A stretch of 64,000 nt of DNA from RGIG4140 sp045638265 (lineage in GTDB: Bacteria; Pseudomonadota; Alphaproteobacteria; CAAHEQ01; UBA3637), in assembly GCA_045638265.1 (NCBI GenBank), contig JAZUBA010000044.1, positions 248,001 to 312,000 of the forward strand, written 5' to 3'. The first letter of the stretch is position 1. Each line of letters begins with the position of its first letter. The translations under genes and the position numbers were made by a program. The notes under the pieces are model-generated. The model worked only from the letters and a program-made list of their open reading frames with translations. It ran no database searches and had not been told where the DNA came from. Below are positions 25,233-33,836 of this stretch, piece by piece.

Positions 25233-26682
25233 TCTTTACTTTTCCCTCTGTTGCTTGAAATTCTTTGGCTTTCTGAACAGCCTCTTCAATTTTACCAATC
25301 ATAAAGAATGCTTGTTCAGGTAAATCATCATATGTTCCGGCAATAATAGCGGCACATCCCTCAATTGTGTCTTTTAAGTCAACCGTTACCCCTTTCCGTC
25401 CCGTAAAGACTTCACCAACGGCAAACGGTTGTGTCAAGAAACGTTGCAATTTTCTGGCACGTGCAACTGTCAACTTATCTTCATCAGACAATTCATCCAT
25501 GCCCAAAATAGCAATAATATCTTGCAAGGATTTATAAACCTGTAATACACGAACAACTTCGGAGGCAACTTCATAATGACGTTCACCGACCAACTGCGGA
25601 TCTAACAAACGAGACGTTGAATCCAACGGATCAACAGCAGGATACAACCCTTGTTCTGCAATTTGACGAGATAAAACCGTTGTTGCATCCAAGTGAGAGA
25701 ATGTTGTTGCCGGAGCCGGGTCCGTCAAGTCATCAGCCGGCACATAAACAGCTTGAATGGAAGTAATTGACCCTTTGCGAGTTGATGTAATCCGTTCTTG
25801 CAAAGCACCCATATCCGTTGCCAATGTCGGTTGGTAACCCACCGCAGACGGCATACGTCCCAACAAGGAAGAAACTTCTGAACCGGCCTGTGTAAAACGG
25901 AAGATATTATCAATAAATAACAACACGTCCTGAGCCATATTATCTCTGAAATATTCAGCAACAGTTAAACCGGTTAAAGCAACTCGGGCACGAGCACCAG
26001 GTGCTTCGTTCATTTGACCATATACCAATGCGGCTTTTGATTTGTCGCCTTCTAAATCAATAACACCCGATTCAATCATCTCACGATATAAATCATTACC
26101 TTCACGAGAACGTTCCCCTACCCCTGTAAAGACAGAGAAACCACCATGCATTTTGGCAATATTGTTAATTAATTCCATAATAATAACGGTTTTACCGACA
26201 CCTGCACCCCCAAAAAGACCAATTTTGCCGCCTTTCGGATAAGGACACAACAAGTCAATCACCTTAATACCCGTTTGCAAAATTTCGGTATTCGGAGCCT
26301 GTTCCATAAATGATGGCGGAGCCTTATGAATACCTTCTTTTAAATCGGATTTAATCGGCCCTCTGTTATCCATCGGATCACCTGTTACATTCATAATACG
26401 ACCCAAAGTACCTGTACCGACAGGAACGGAAATCGGTTTTCCCGTATTCACAACAATGGCATTTCTTTCTAAGCCATCTGTGTCGGACATTGCCAAACAA
26501 CGGGCAATATTGTTCGGTAACAACTGTTCAACTTCCAAGACCAATTTTTTATCGCCGATATGCGTTTCAAGTGCATCATAAATTTTAGGCAAATCTTTTT
26601 CATCAAAAAGAACATCAACAACCGAACCGGTAACCCGATTGATTTTTCCCTGAACCATAAATTCTTGTTTGTTTTCTGTCAT
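25225..26682 (-). CDS. atpD: ATP synthase beta subunit
   Basis: Catalytic subunit of F1. The 485 residues include the N-terminal barrel (GKINRVTGSVVDVLFDE), Walker A GGAGVGKT near residue 165, the GERSREGNDLYREM arginine/Glu segment, LLFIDNIFRFTQAGSE (Walker B) and the DELSDEDK motif (DELSEED in most species). All catalytic residues are present and the length is close to the family norm (~470-480). It lies 19 bases after atpG. Confidence 0.98.
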   Translation of the reverse strand: MTENKQEFMVQGKINRVTGSVVDVLFDEKDLPKIYDALETHIGDKKLVLEVEQLLPNNIARCLAMSDTDGLERNAIVVNTGKPISVPVGTGTLGRIMNVTGDPMDNRGPIKSDLKEGIHKAPPSFMEQAPNTEILQTGIKVIDLLCPYPKGGKIGLFGGAGVGKTVIIMELINNIAKMHGGFSVFTGVGERSREGNDLYREMIESGVIDLEGDKSKAALVYGQMNEAPGARARVALTGLTVAEYFRDNMAQDVLLFIDNIFRFTQAGSEVSSLLGRMPSAVGYQPTLATDMGALQERITSTRKGSITSIQAVYVPADDLTDPAPATTFSHLDATTVLSRQIAEQGLYPAVDPLDSTSRLLDPQLVGERHYEVASEVVRVLQVYKSLQDIIAILGMDELSDEDKLTVARARKLQRFLTQPFAVGEVFTGRKGVTVDLKDTIEGCAAIIAGTYDDLPEQAFFMIGKIEEAVQKAKEFQATEGKVKNA

Positions 26683-26701
26683 TATTCATTTCCTCATTCA
26701 T

Positions 26702-27796
26702 TTATTGTTGTTGTGCCATTGCACCCGAAACAACTTCGGTAATATCTGTTGTAATTTTTGCCTGACGTGTTCGGCGGAATATTTTTTGCATCATTTTTAA
26801 CATATCTTCTGCATTTCGTGTTGCATTATCCATTGCCATCAAACGAGCGGCATTATCAGCCACATCCGTTTCCAACAAAACACGATTCACATATGCTGTC
26901 ATATATTGAGGCAATACGTGTTCCAAAATCGCTAAATCTCCACCCTCATAATCATAATTATCAGCAGGTCTGGTAGCCGGTTTTAACAAATCCGCATCCA
27001 AAGCCCCCATAGGTGATAACATACCGACCCCGCCATAAGCTTTTAAGAAAGCCGATTGTTTTAATGAAATTTTTTTCTGCCCCAACGCATCTCGGGAAAT
27101 ATAGTCTAAATCATTTGTATCAATGATAAACTGCCATGGATTTTCACCCGAAAAGATTTTACTCGGGATTAACTGATCAATAGTCGGACGTTGAGAAACA
27201 ACCGTTCTGAACTGATTATAAACAAATAGACAGACATCAAATTTATCAGCATTGAAAGCTTCAATCAAATCAATAGATAAGCGTTCGGCATCTAAATACG
27301 ATTCATTTTTGCTTGACATTTTACGTTTAAGTGTAATAACACGAATTGTTTTATCTTCGGCATAAATTCGCTTTAAAATTTCGGCACCTTTCGTACCAAA
27401 ACTCAAAAGCGTAATTTTTTTATTCTCTTTCTTTAAATAGGTTACCAATTCTTGTGTTTTTTTCACAACCTGCACATTGGAAGAACCACTTAAACCATCA
27501 TCAGACGTAATAGCAACAACAATGTAATGATTATCCTTACCGTTTCCCTTCAACAATGGGGGTAAAGGTAACACTTCATCACTGCCTTCCCACATTAAAT
27601 TATCTTGTCTTAATGTTGCACTGCGAATCAAACGACGAATCATTCGATTCATTTCATCCATATACGGAGTCGTTTTCAAAAATGCTTCCTGTAATTTGCG
27701 TAAGCGGGAAACAGCGACCACTTTCATGGAAGATGTAACCTGATGTGTGGATTTAATTGTTTTTATCCGTTCGGATATTTTTTTTAACGAACTCAT
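26702..27796 (-). CDS. atpG: ATP synthase gamma subunit with a large internal insertion
   Basis: Rotor shaft of F1. Both ends match the family: the N-terminal coiled-coil helix (LKKISERIKTIKSTHQVTSSMKVVA) and C-terminal helix (AMDNATRNAEDMLKMM..TTDITEVVSGA). It has 364 residues against ~290 usually. About 55-65 extra residues lie between QLIP (residue ~211) and YDYEGGD (~281), containing SRDALGQKKISLKQSAFLKAYGG. The usual GLCGGFN turn reads GLSGSSN. The start overlaps the atpA stop (ATGA), so translation is coupled. The insertion sits in the globular part facing away from the alpha3beta3 ring in known structures. Confidence 0.94.
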   Translation of the reverse strand: MSSLKKISERIKTIKSTHQVTSSMKVVAVSRLRKLQEAFLKTTPYMDEMNRMIRRLIRSATLRQDNLMWEGSDEVLPLPPLLKGNGKDNHYIVVAITSDDGLSGSSNVQVVKKTQELVTYLKKENKKITLLSFGTKGAEILKRIYAEDKTIRVITLKRKMSSKNESYLDAERLSIDLIEAFNADKFDVCLFVYNQFRTVVSQRPTIDQLIPSKIFSGENPWQFIIDTNDLDYISRDALGQKKISLKQSAFLKAYGGVGMLSPMGALDADLLKPATRPADNYDYEGGDLAILEHVLPQYMTAYVNRVLLETDVADNAARLMAMDNATRNAEDMLKMMQKIFRRTRQAKITTDITEVVSGAMAQQQ

Positions 27797-29610
27797 TTAT
27801 TCGCACTTTCAGCCATTTCTTCTACCAACAAAGCTAAAACGGCATTTAATTTTTCTTTTGTTTCATCCGTTAATTCACGTGTTCGTGTGATATTTTCCAA
27901 AATTTCAGGATAGTCTTCTGCCACTTTTTTCTGCAAACTTTGTTCAAACAAAGCAACTTTATCCAACGCAATTTCGTCTAAATGACCATTCACACCGGCA
28001 TAAATAGAAACAACTTCCTGAGCCATTGAATACGGACGATATTGTTTTTGCTTCATAATTTCAGTCAATCTGGCTCCACGATTCAACAATGATTGTGTTG
28101 CCGGATCCAAATCAGAAGCAAATTGCGAGAAAGACATCACTTCACGATATTGTGCCAAATCCAATTTCAATGAACCGGCCACTTTTTTCATAGCCTTACT
28201 TTGAGCCGCTGAACCGACACGACTGACAGACAAACCAACATTAATAGCCGGTCGAACACCTTGATGGAACAAATTTGTTTCCAAGAAAATCTGACCATCC
28301 GTAATAGAAATAACGTTTGTCGGAATATAGGCTGATACATCACCTTCCTGCGTTTCAATAACAGGTAAAGCCGTTAACGAACCACCACCGTTTTCAGCAC
28401 TTAATTGAGCTGCACGTTCCAATAATTTAGAATGCAAATAGAAAACATCCCCAGGATAAGCCTCACGACCTGCCGGACGTTTCAACAACAAGGACATTTC
28501 ACGATAAGCAACGGCATGTTTTGATAAATCGTCATAGAATACAATGGCGTTCATACCATTATCACGGAAATATTCACCAATCGTACAACCGGCATAAGGT
28601 GCTAAATATTGCATAGCGGCACTATCGGCAGCTGTTGCCGAAACAATAACGGTATAATCCATAGCTCCATGCTGTTCTAACACACGCATAATATCCCGTA
28701 CGGTAGATTGTTTTTGACCGATAGCAACATAAACACAGAATAATTTGTCCTTATCAGGCAAAGTTGCATTCATTTCTTTTTGGCTTAAAATTGTGTCAAT
28801 AATAATGGCCGTTTTACCTGTTTGACGATCGCCAATAATTAATTCACGTTGTCCCCGTCCAATCGGAACCAATGCATCAATACCTTTAATCCCTGTTTGA
28901 ATAGGAACATTAACAGGAGAACGGGCAATAATCCCCGGAGCTGGTGCATTTACGGGATTATGAGGCAATTCAGCAAAACCAAACTTTCCGTCTAATGGTT
29001 CACCCAACGGATTAACAACTCGTCCCAACAATTCCATGCCGACTGGAACAGTATTCATCATACCAGTCCGTTTTACCGTTTCTCTTTCACGAATGTTTTG
29101 TGCATTGTTAAAAATAACGACATCAACCGAATCCGGATTCAAGTTCAAAGCCATCCCTTGTGCACCCGATTCAAATTCAACACGTTCACCGGAGGCAATG
29201 GATTTTAAGCCTTCCACTTTGGCAACTCCGTCTGAAACAGACAAAACAACACCTACTTCCGAAATAACCGTTTCTTCTTTAAAATTGTTCACTTCCTGTG
29301 TAAAGAAATCGGCAATACGGGTCATATCAATCGCCGAAGATACTTTTTGTTCAATTTCTTTTTCAAAAGATTTCAACTGACCTTTAACAGACGCATCAAT
29401 CAACAAAGAATCTACCTTTAACGACAAACCGCCTAAAAGGCTGGGATTAACTTTAACCTGTAAAATAAAATTATCGGAATTAAGCACTTTTTGCAAACGT
29501 TTACGCAAACCATCCAACTGTTTTTCCGTCAAGGCAACAGCTGATTCCACTTCAACATGTTTGGGAGCATTAATGGTAAATAATGTTTCTGTTTGAGTTT
29601 CTCTTGTCAT
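27793..29610 (-). CDS. atpA: ATP synthase delta(C-terminal domain)-alpha subunit fusion
   Basis: A 605-residue alpha subunit with about 90 extra N-terminal residues. From ~93 onward it is a complete alpha subunit: AIDMTRIADFFTQEV..VVLSVSDGVAKVEGL, Walker A GDRQTGKT at 260-267, VYVAIGQKQSTV, and SRVGSAAQ. Residues ~20-86 match the C-terminal part of the delta (OSCP) subunit: VESAVALTEKQLDGLRKRL, then LQVKVNPSLLGGLSLKVDSLLIDASVKGQL, like the family pattern KxDxSLxGGxxxxxGdxxiDgSvrgrL. The delta N-terminal six-helix domain is absent and no separate atpH precedes. The ATG has AAAAGGATGATACG upstream, and no stop or second ribosome site separates the parts, so this is one protein. First gene of the F1 operon. 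Confidence 0.95.
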   Translation of the reverse strand: MTRETQTETLFTINAPKHVEVESAVALTEKQLDGLRKRLQKVLNSDNFILQVKVNPSLLGGLSLKVDSLLIDASVKGQLKSFEKEIEQKVSSAIDMTRIADFFTQEVNNFKEETVISEVGVVLSVSDGVAKVEGLKSIASGERVEFESGAQGMALNLNPDSVDVVIFNNAQNIRERETVKRTGMMNTVPVGMELLGRVVNPLGEPLDGKFGFAELPHNPVNAPAPGIIARSPVNVPIQTGIKGIDALVPIGRGQRELIIGDRQTGKTAIIIDTILSQKEMNATLPDKDKLFCVYVAIGQKQSTVRDIMRVLEQHGAMDYTVIVSATAADSAAMQYLAPYAGCTIGEYFRDNGMNAIVFYDDLSKHAVAYREMSLLLKRPAGREAYPGDVFYLHSKLLERAAQLSAENGGGSLTALPVIETQEGDVSAYIPTNVISITDGQIFLETNLFHQGVRPAINVGLSVSRVGSAAQSKAMKKVAGSLKLDLAQYREVMSFSQFASDLDPATQSLLNRGARLTEIMKQKQYRPYSMAQEVVSIYAGVNGHLDEIALDKVALFEQSLQKKVAEDYPEILENITRTRELTDETKEKLNAVLALLVEEMAESANK

Positions 29611-29740
29611 CGTATCATCCTTTTAAAAAAATAATTACTTTTCTTTACCATACTCTGCTCTCATTTGCAAGATTTTTCTTTATGATTTCTGATTTATATA
29701 TCAAAACAAAAAAGTAACCGATAACATTTATTTTCAATTA

Positions 29741-29772
29741 AAAACGGCATCTGCCGAAACAAATGCCGTTTT
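29741..29772. terminator. Terminator after the 29786-30109 gene
   Basis: AAAACGGCAT/ATGCCGTTTT, 10-bp perfect stem with a 12-base loop; the outer A/T pairs supply the T-run in both directions. Confidence 0.8.
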
Positions 29773-29785
29773 CATTTAGAACATA

Positions 29786-30109
29786 TTAAAATTTATTTAA
29801 GTCTGTTCCGCCACTGCGTGTTTTCTGATCTAACGTTGAATTATAACGTTGATACGGATCAATACCATCTGTTCGTTCAGAAGCTTCATTTAAATGATGA
29901 TCGGCAACACGTTTCATACTGTTTGCCGTTTTGGACAAACTTTGTGAAAATGAAAACGTTCCACTTTTTAAAGCTGTAGCTCTGTCAGCAATTGTACGAT
30001 ATGTTTCTGTCGGATTCATACCCAGCAAAATCCAAACTAAAACAAAGAAAGCAATTGTACGAACAACCAACCAAACAATGGCTTTAGAAATATTTTTTAA
30101 TGAAAACAT
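29786..30109 (-). CDS. Small single-pass membrane protein, unknown
   Basis: A 107-residue protein with one hydrophobic helix (AIVWLVVRTIAFFVLVWILLG, residues ~10-30) and a ~75-residue polar tail predicted to be helical (SFSQSLSKTANSMKRVADHHLNEA). I do not recognise a family. AAAGGAAAAATAA precedes the ATG. It is upstream of the F1 operon on the same strand but a terminator separates them, so functional linkage to ATP synthase is not supported. Confidence 0.7.
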   Translation of the reverse strand: MFSLKNISKAIVWLVVRTIAFFVLVWILLGMNPTETYRTIADRATALKSGTFSFSQSLSKTANSMKRVADHHLNEASERTDGIDPYQRYNSTLDQKTRSGGTDLNKF

Positions 30110-30181
30110 TTATTTTTCCTTTCTTTTATGTTACATATAAACAAAGCAAGTGTATTTTATATCAAAAGGAAATAAGAATCA

Positions 30182-30859
30182 ATGGAAAAAATCAAAATCG
30201 GGAACTATTTTATCACTTTTAGACGAAAAAAGGGATTAAAAAGCATTCGTTTGCGATTGGATAAAAACGGTGAATTTATTTTAACCGCCCCATATTTATG
30301 CTTAAAATCAACGGCACTCAATTTTGCAAAAAATAACATAGAATGGATGACGAAACAACAAAATAATTATGTACCACAAAAGCAATTTAAAAATGGTGAT
30401 TGTATTATCTTACTTGGCAACTCTTATACCATTACGCATAATCCCGAACATAAATCAGGTGTTCAACTGATAGACAACACATTAATTGTCGGTGGAGAAG
30501 TGGAATTTATACATCGTCGTATTACTGATTTTGCAAAAAAACAATTATATAATTACATTCAAAATAAATCCCTTCAAATGGCAGACACCCTCGGCACAAA
30601 ACCACGAAAAATCACATTAAGAAACACATCCTCCCGATGGGGCAGTTGTTCCTCTTTAAAAGATTTAAATTTTTGTTGGAAATTAGCTTTTGCTCCCTTA
30701 TTTGTCATTGATTATATTGTTGCACATGAGGTTTCACATTTAATTGAAATGAATCATGGTGAAAATTTTTGGAAAACGGTTGCCAAATTAAACGTAGAAC
30801 AGGCAGAAGCACAAATATGGCTTCGCAAAAACGGTAAAGACTTACAAGCCATCTTGTAA
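30182..30859 (+). CDS. YgjP/DUF45-family metallopeptidase-like protein
   Basis: The 225-residue protein matches the YgjP-like (DUF45, WLM-related) family. It has N-terminal RLRLDKNGEFILTAPY beta strands, the conserved NTSSRWGSCSS, and the zinc motif HEVSHLIEMNHGENFW (HExxH plus downstream His/Asn) near residue 183. These proteins are thought to be metal-dependent peptidases associated with DNA repair or SUMO-like systems in some lineages, but the bacterial role is unknown. AAAAGGAAA lies just upstream of the start. Monocistronic by spacing. Confidence 0.9.
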   Translation: MEKIKIGNYFITFRRKKGLKSIRLRLDKNGEFILTAPYLCLKSTALNFAKNNIEWMTKQQNNYVPQKQFKNGDCIILLGNSYTITHNPEHKSGVQLIDNTLIVGGEVEFIHRRITDFAKKQLYNYIQNKSLQMADTLGTKPRKITLRNTSSRWGSCSSLKDLNFCWKLAFAPLFVIDYIVAHEVSHLIEMNHGENFWKTVAKLNVEQAEAQIWLRKNGKDLQAIL

Positions 30860-30981
30860 ACATACAACAAACTTTTGTAAAAATTATCTTTCGCTATACC
30901 TATCAAAAGAAACAGAAACTTGCTTTGTTTTTCTGAATTTATCTTTTTTTTCGTTATTTTTAAAAAGAGAAAAAACAATTC

Positions 30982-31010
30982 TTGACGAAAGAATACATTT
31001 TTTTTATTAT
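30982..31010 (+). promoter_or_regulatory. Promoter of the small secreted-peptide gene
   Basis: TTGACG (30982-30987), 17-base spacer, TATTAT (31005-31010); transcription would begin ~31016, just ahead of the AAGGAG ribosome site at 31019. Confidence 0.65.
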
Positions 31011-31032
31011 TTTATTACAAGGAGAATAAAAA

Positions 31033-31167
31033 ATGAAAATATTTATCAAACTTTTACTTATCAGTACAGTATTCAGTGTTTTTGGTATGTGTCGTTACAG
31101 CATTCCTGTTTCAGCAAAACAGACCGAATCGTTCAATTCGGTCTGCATTAATGAAATCCCCCATTAA
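31033..31167 (+). CDS. 44-residue putative secreted peptide
   Basis: A short gene with a near-consensus promoter and AAGGAG eight bases before its ATG. The first 28 residues are a good signal peptide (MKIFIKLLLISTVFSVFGMC, then RYSIPVSA), and signal peptidase I would release a 16-residue peptide starting KQTES and containing one Cys. The codons for the mature part overlap a perfect 10-bp stem that also terminates the convergent gene on the other strand, so the coding sequence end is constrained by a second function. It may encode a small secreted factor, or be the decayed remnant of a longer exported protein whose 3' part was lost. Its stop lies one base before the convergent gene's stop. Confidence 0.5.
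   Translation: MKIFIKLLLISTVFSVFGMCRYSIPVSAKQTESFNSVCINEIPH
31116..31145 (-). terminator. Terminator of the 31169-33268 gene, inside the small peptide gene
   Basis: CAGACCGAAT (31120-31129) and ATTCGGTCTG (31136-31145) form a perfect 10-bp stem; on the minus strand it is followed by TTTT. There is no T-run on the plus side, so it works mainly for the minus-strand gene. Confidence 0.65.
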
Positions 31168-31168
31168 C

Positions 31169-33268
31169 TTATTGTTTTATCGCTTTCATATTCTTTTTAA
31201 CAATTCCCTTTACCTTTGGCTTTGGAGACTTGTTAGGATCTACACCACCTTGTACCTGCGGTTGAACATTTGCCTGTGGCTGTTGTTGAACCGGTGGATT
31301 ATTCATCTGTGAAGTCGTTGTTTCAATAACCGGCTTAACAGTTGTAACCACTTCAATTTTTGGTTTTTCCATAATTTGATGATAACGTCCATCTTGTTCC
31401 TTTTTAAAGTATTCTTCGCCATATTTATCCCAACGAATCATCAAATAAGTATCATCCAAATGCAGAATTGTTGCATAATCGGTAAATTCGTTATTGACAT
31501 TTCTAAACACACGATATTCTGACATCTGGACAATATTATCTGACCAATATCTATGTGTTACAGGGATGTTTACCTGATTAAACGATTTGGTTACTTGTGC
31601 CAATTCTTCATCGTATTCTAAAATTTTAAATCCATCAATGGTTTTAATTTTTGATTTTAATTTGGCAACCGCCGGATTTAATTTTGCGGTGTCATCAATA
31701 CGTTTCATCAATTCGGAATCTATTAAATAAAAATATTCTTTTCTCAAAACATAGCCGGACAAAATCGCTTCACGTGCTTCATTGACCAATTTATGTGTTT
31801 TTTGAGATGGTCTGTTCAAGAAACCGTAATTAACGTTTTTCTTATGACGAATTGCCCAACGCCACATATCCCGATAATTATCGTTGTGAGCAAAAATAAA
31901 GACATTTTGATACATTTTATCCAATCTGTCCCATTCAGCAGATACAAACGGTTCACTCGGTGTATACGGCTTCATGACAAAATCTGATTTTGCCCGATAT
32001 GTCGGATATAAATCCCAAATTTGAACAAATAACAAAGCCGGCAAAATCAAATACGCCCCTCTTGGGAATGTTTTAACGCAACGAGACAAAAGGAAAATTG
32101 CCAATAAATACCAAATTGGCCAAAAGAATCGTCCGGAATAACGGAAGACACTACCCAACCAATTAATGATTTCACCGGGCTTGTAATCTAACACAACTGC
32201 TGTTCCTAATTTCACTTGTGATGACAAAGCAAAAACAAAGAAACCTAACAGTAACAAGGCAATTAAAGCATTTTTCTTTAAATTTTCTCTTTTAAACAAA
32301 TCTTTGACTTGTGGAAATAACATCAACAACAAAATAATCAATCCGAAACCAAAATAATTATCGGCATCAAAATCAGCTTTTGGCGTAATAGAAGTAAATA
32401 TACGGGATTGGCTCCATATCGGATTAAATAAAGCTGTCAAATTCAAGCCTAATCCACGCCATCCGCCACTTGTCAAGACTTGCTCTGTTGTTAACATACC
32501 CAACAAATAAAACCAACAACCAAACACACCACCCAAAGAAACAACACCTATCAGAACAGGCAACCAAGATACATCTTTATCTATCAACAATTTCTTCAAA
32601 ATCAAGACGGCAAAAAAGCCTCCAACCATCGGTAAAAAGTACGGACAGGTTAATGTTGCCAATGTAATCAAAACGCCCATAGCAATCCATGTTTTTGTCG
32701 TTAATTTATTCTCTATCCACAAATAAATTGCCCACAACAAAATAAAATGACACATGAGATTGATATGAACAAACACACGCATCATCATAATCGGTGCCGA
32801 AACCAAAAATAACGAAGCAACCGCGATTAAGAACTTATTTTTAATAAATTTTCTGAATATTAACACAGAAAAAACAGATTGCAAAATATAACAAATCAAC
32901 ATCCAAACACCGACAAACTGCACATCAGCCGGCAAACCAAAGAATTTGTGAAAAACTTTAAAAATCAAAGAAAGCATCGGACTGCCATCCGTCCCATGAA
33001 CGGAAATACCATATGGAAACGCCAAATTTTGGTGGGCAAACAACGGCCAACGCCATTCATCCATCCGATAAAACACACTGCCTAAATACGAAACGGTAAA
33101 ATCACCACCACCAACAACGAATGATGTATTATAAACATTTAAAACAGTAAAACCAAACAAATAAAAAAACGCAATTAACGTCAATAATAACGAGGCAATC
33201 ATATCAAATTGACGAACATACCATTTATTTGGGTTTAATAATTGAGCTGTATCCAATGTAATTTTCAT
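31169..33268 (-). CDS. Large polytopic membrane protein, DUF6311-like
   Basis: A 699-residue protein with about ten or more membrane helices in the first ~450 residues, then a soluble domain and a Pro/Gln-rich tail (NNPPVQQQPQANVQPQVQGG) ending in Lys. The N-terminal signature GGGDFTVSYLGSVFYR..WRWPLF..NLAFPYGISVHGTDGSPML is that of DUF6311 proteins, integral membrane proteins related in layout to GT-C glycosyltransferases; the loop Asp-rich patterns fit. It may transfer or modify surface sugars, but that is inference from architecture. Assigned without neighbours that explain it. The start ATG is preceded by AAAGGATAAGTAA. Confidence 0.75.
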   Translation of the reverse strand: MKITLDTAQLLNPNKWYVRQFDMIASLLLTLIAFFYLFGFTVLNVYNTSFVVGGGDFTVSYLGSVFYRMDEWRWPLFAHQNLAFPYGISVHGTDGSPMLSLIFKVFHKFFGLPADVQFVGVWMLICYILQSVFSVLIFRKFIKNKFLIAVASLFLVSAPIMMMRVFVHINLMCHFILLWAIYLWIENKLTTKTWIAMGVLITLATLTCPYFLPMVGGFFAVLILKKLLIDKDVSWLPVLIGVVSLGGVFGCWFYLLGMLTTEQVLTSGGWRGLGLNLTALFNPIWSQSRIFTSITPKADFDADNYFGFGLIILLLMLFPQVKDLFKRENLKKNALIALLLLGFFVFALSSQVKLGTAVVLDYKPGEIINWLGSVFRYSGRFFWPIWYLLAIFLLSRCVKTFPRGAYLILPALLFVQIWDLYPTYRAKSDFVMKPYTPSEPFVSAEWDRLDKMYQNVFIFAHNDNYRDMWRWAIRHKKNVNYGFLNRPSQKTHKLVNEAREAILSGYVLRKEYFYLIDSELMKRIDDTAKLNPAVAKLKSKIKTIDGFKILEYDEELAQVTKSFNQVNIPVTHRYWSDNIVQMSEYRVFRNVNNEFTDYATILHLDDTYLMIRWDKYGEEYFKKEQDGRYHQIMEKPKIEVVTTVKPVIETTTSQMNNPPVQQQPQANVQPQVQGGVDPNKSPKPKVKGIVKKNMKAIKQ

Positions 33269-33393
33269 TTACTTATCCTTTGCTTATTTAAAATATGTTC
33301 TTTTTATGCTATTTTTTAAAAAAAGTAAATAGAAAATATGTTTTTTCAAAAAAATATATCATTACTCTGTTTCAAAAGATGAATTAAATAACA

Positions 33394-33432
33394 AAAAAAA
33401 ACGCTGTTTCCAACAGAAACAACGTTTTTTTT
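33394..33432. terminator. Terminator after the ferredoxin gene
   Basis: AAAAAACG.TGTTTC against GAAACA.ACGTTTTTT, with one bulged C; A- and T-runs on both sides. Confidence 0.75.
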
Positions 33433-33459
33433 AATTCAGCAATATAAATTACATATATG

Positions 33460-33696
33460 TTATGCTTTTGGCCATTCAGCAGATTTTTCTGCATTGAATT
33501 GAATCCATTTTGCATCAGCTTCGTCAGATGACGTAATAGCACCTTGCGGACATTCTGAAATACAAACACCGCATTCAATACAATCATCCGGATTGACAAC
33601 GACTTGTGTTTCACCTTCATGAAAAGCACCGACCGGACAAACTTCAACACAACATTTACATAAAATACATTTATCACCGTTTACGACTGATGGCAT
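33460..33696 (-). CDS. Short ferredoxin with two [4Fe-4S] motifs
   Basis: Electron carrier. The start at 33696 (MPSVVNGDKC) is fixed by AAGGAGG upstream; a 15-codon in-frame extension has no ribosome site. Two motifs, CxxCxxCxxxCP at residues ~9-20 (CILCKCCVEVCP) and CIECGVCISECP, indicate two [4Fe-4S] clusters. The order and the C-terminal extension (AKWIQFNAEKSAEWP) resemble the FdxA family. However, FdxA normally has an altered first motif giving a [3Fe-4S] cluster and ~110 residues, while this is 78 residues with a regular first motif. Typical of anaerobic metabolism; partners are not in the window. Confidence 0.9.
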   Translation of the reverse strand: MPSVVNGDKCILCKCCVEVCPVGAFHEGETQVVVNPDDCIECGVCISECPQGAITSSDEADAKWIQFNAEKSAEWPKA

Positions 33697-33775
33697 AATA
33701 TCCTCCTTAAAAAAAATTATCAGTATCTTTATGATAAGCAAAAAAAAGATTTATGCAAGTCTTTTTTTATTTTTA

Positions 33776-33803
33776 TTGATTTTTTTTATAAGTCCTTTAT
33801 AAT
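33776..33803 (+). promoter_or_regulatory. Promoter for the cupin gene
   Basis: TTGATT (33776-33781), 16-base spacer, TATAAT (33798-33803). Confidence 0.7.
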
Positions 33804-33836
33804 ATTAAATCATTTAACTGATTGGAAAGCACACAA

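Noticed and set aside
29036..29380. A 114-codon open frame antisense to atpA
   Set aside because: Antisense to the fused alpha subunit and without translation signals.
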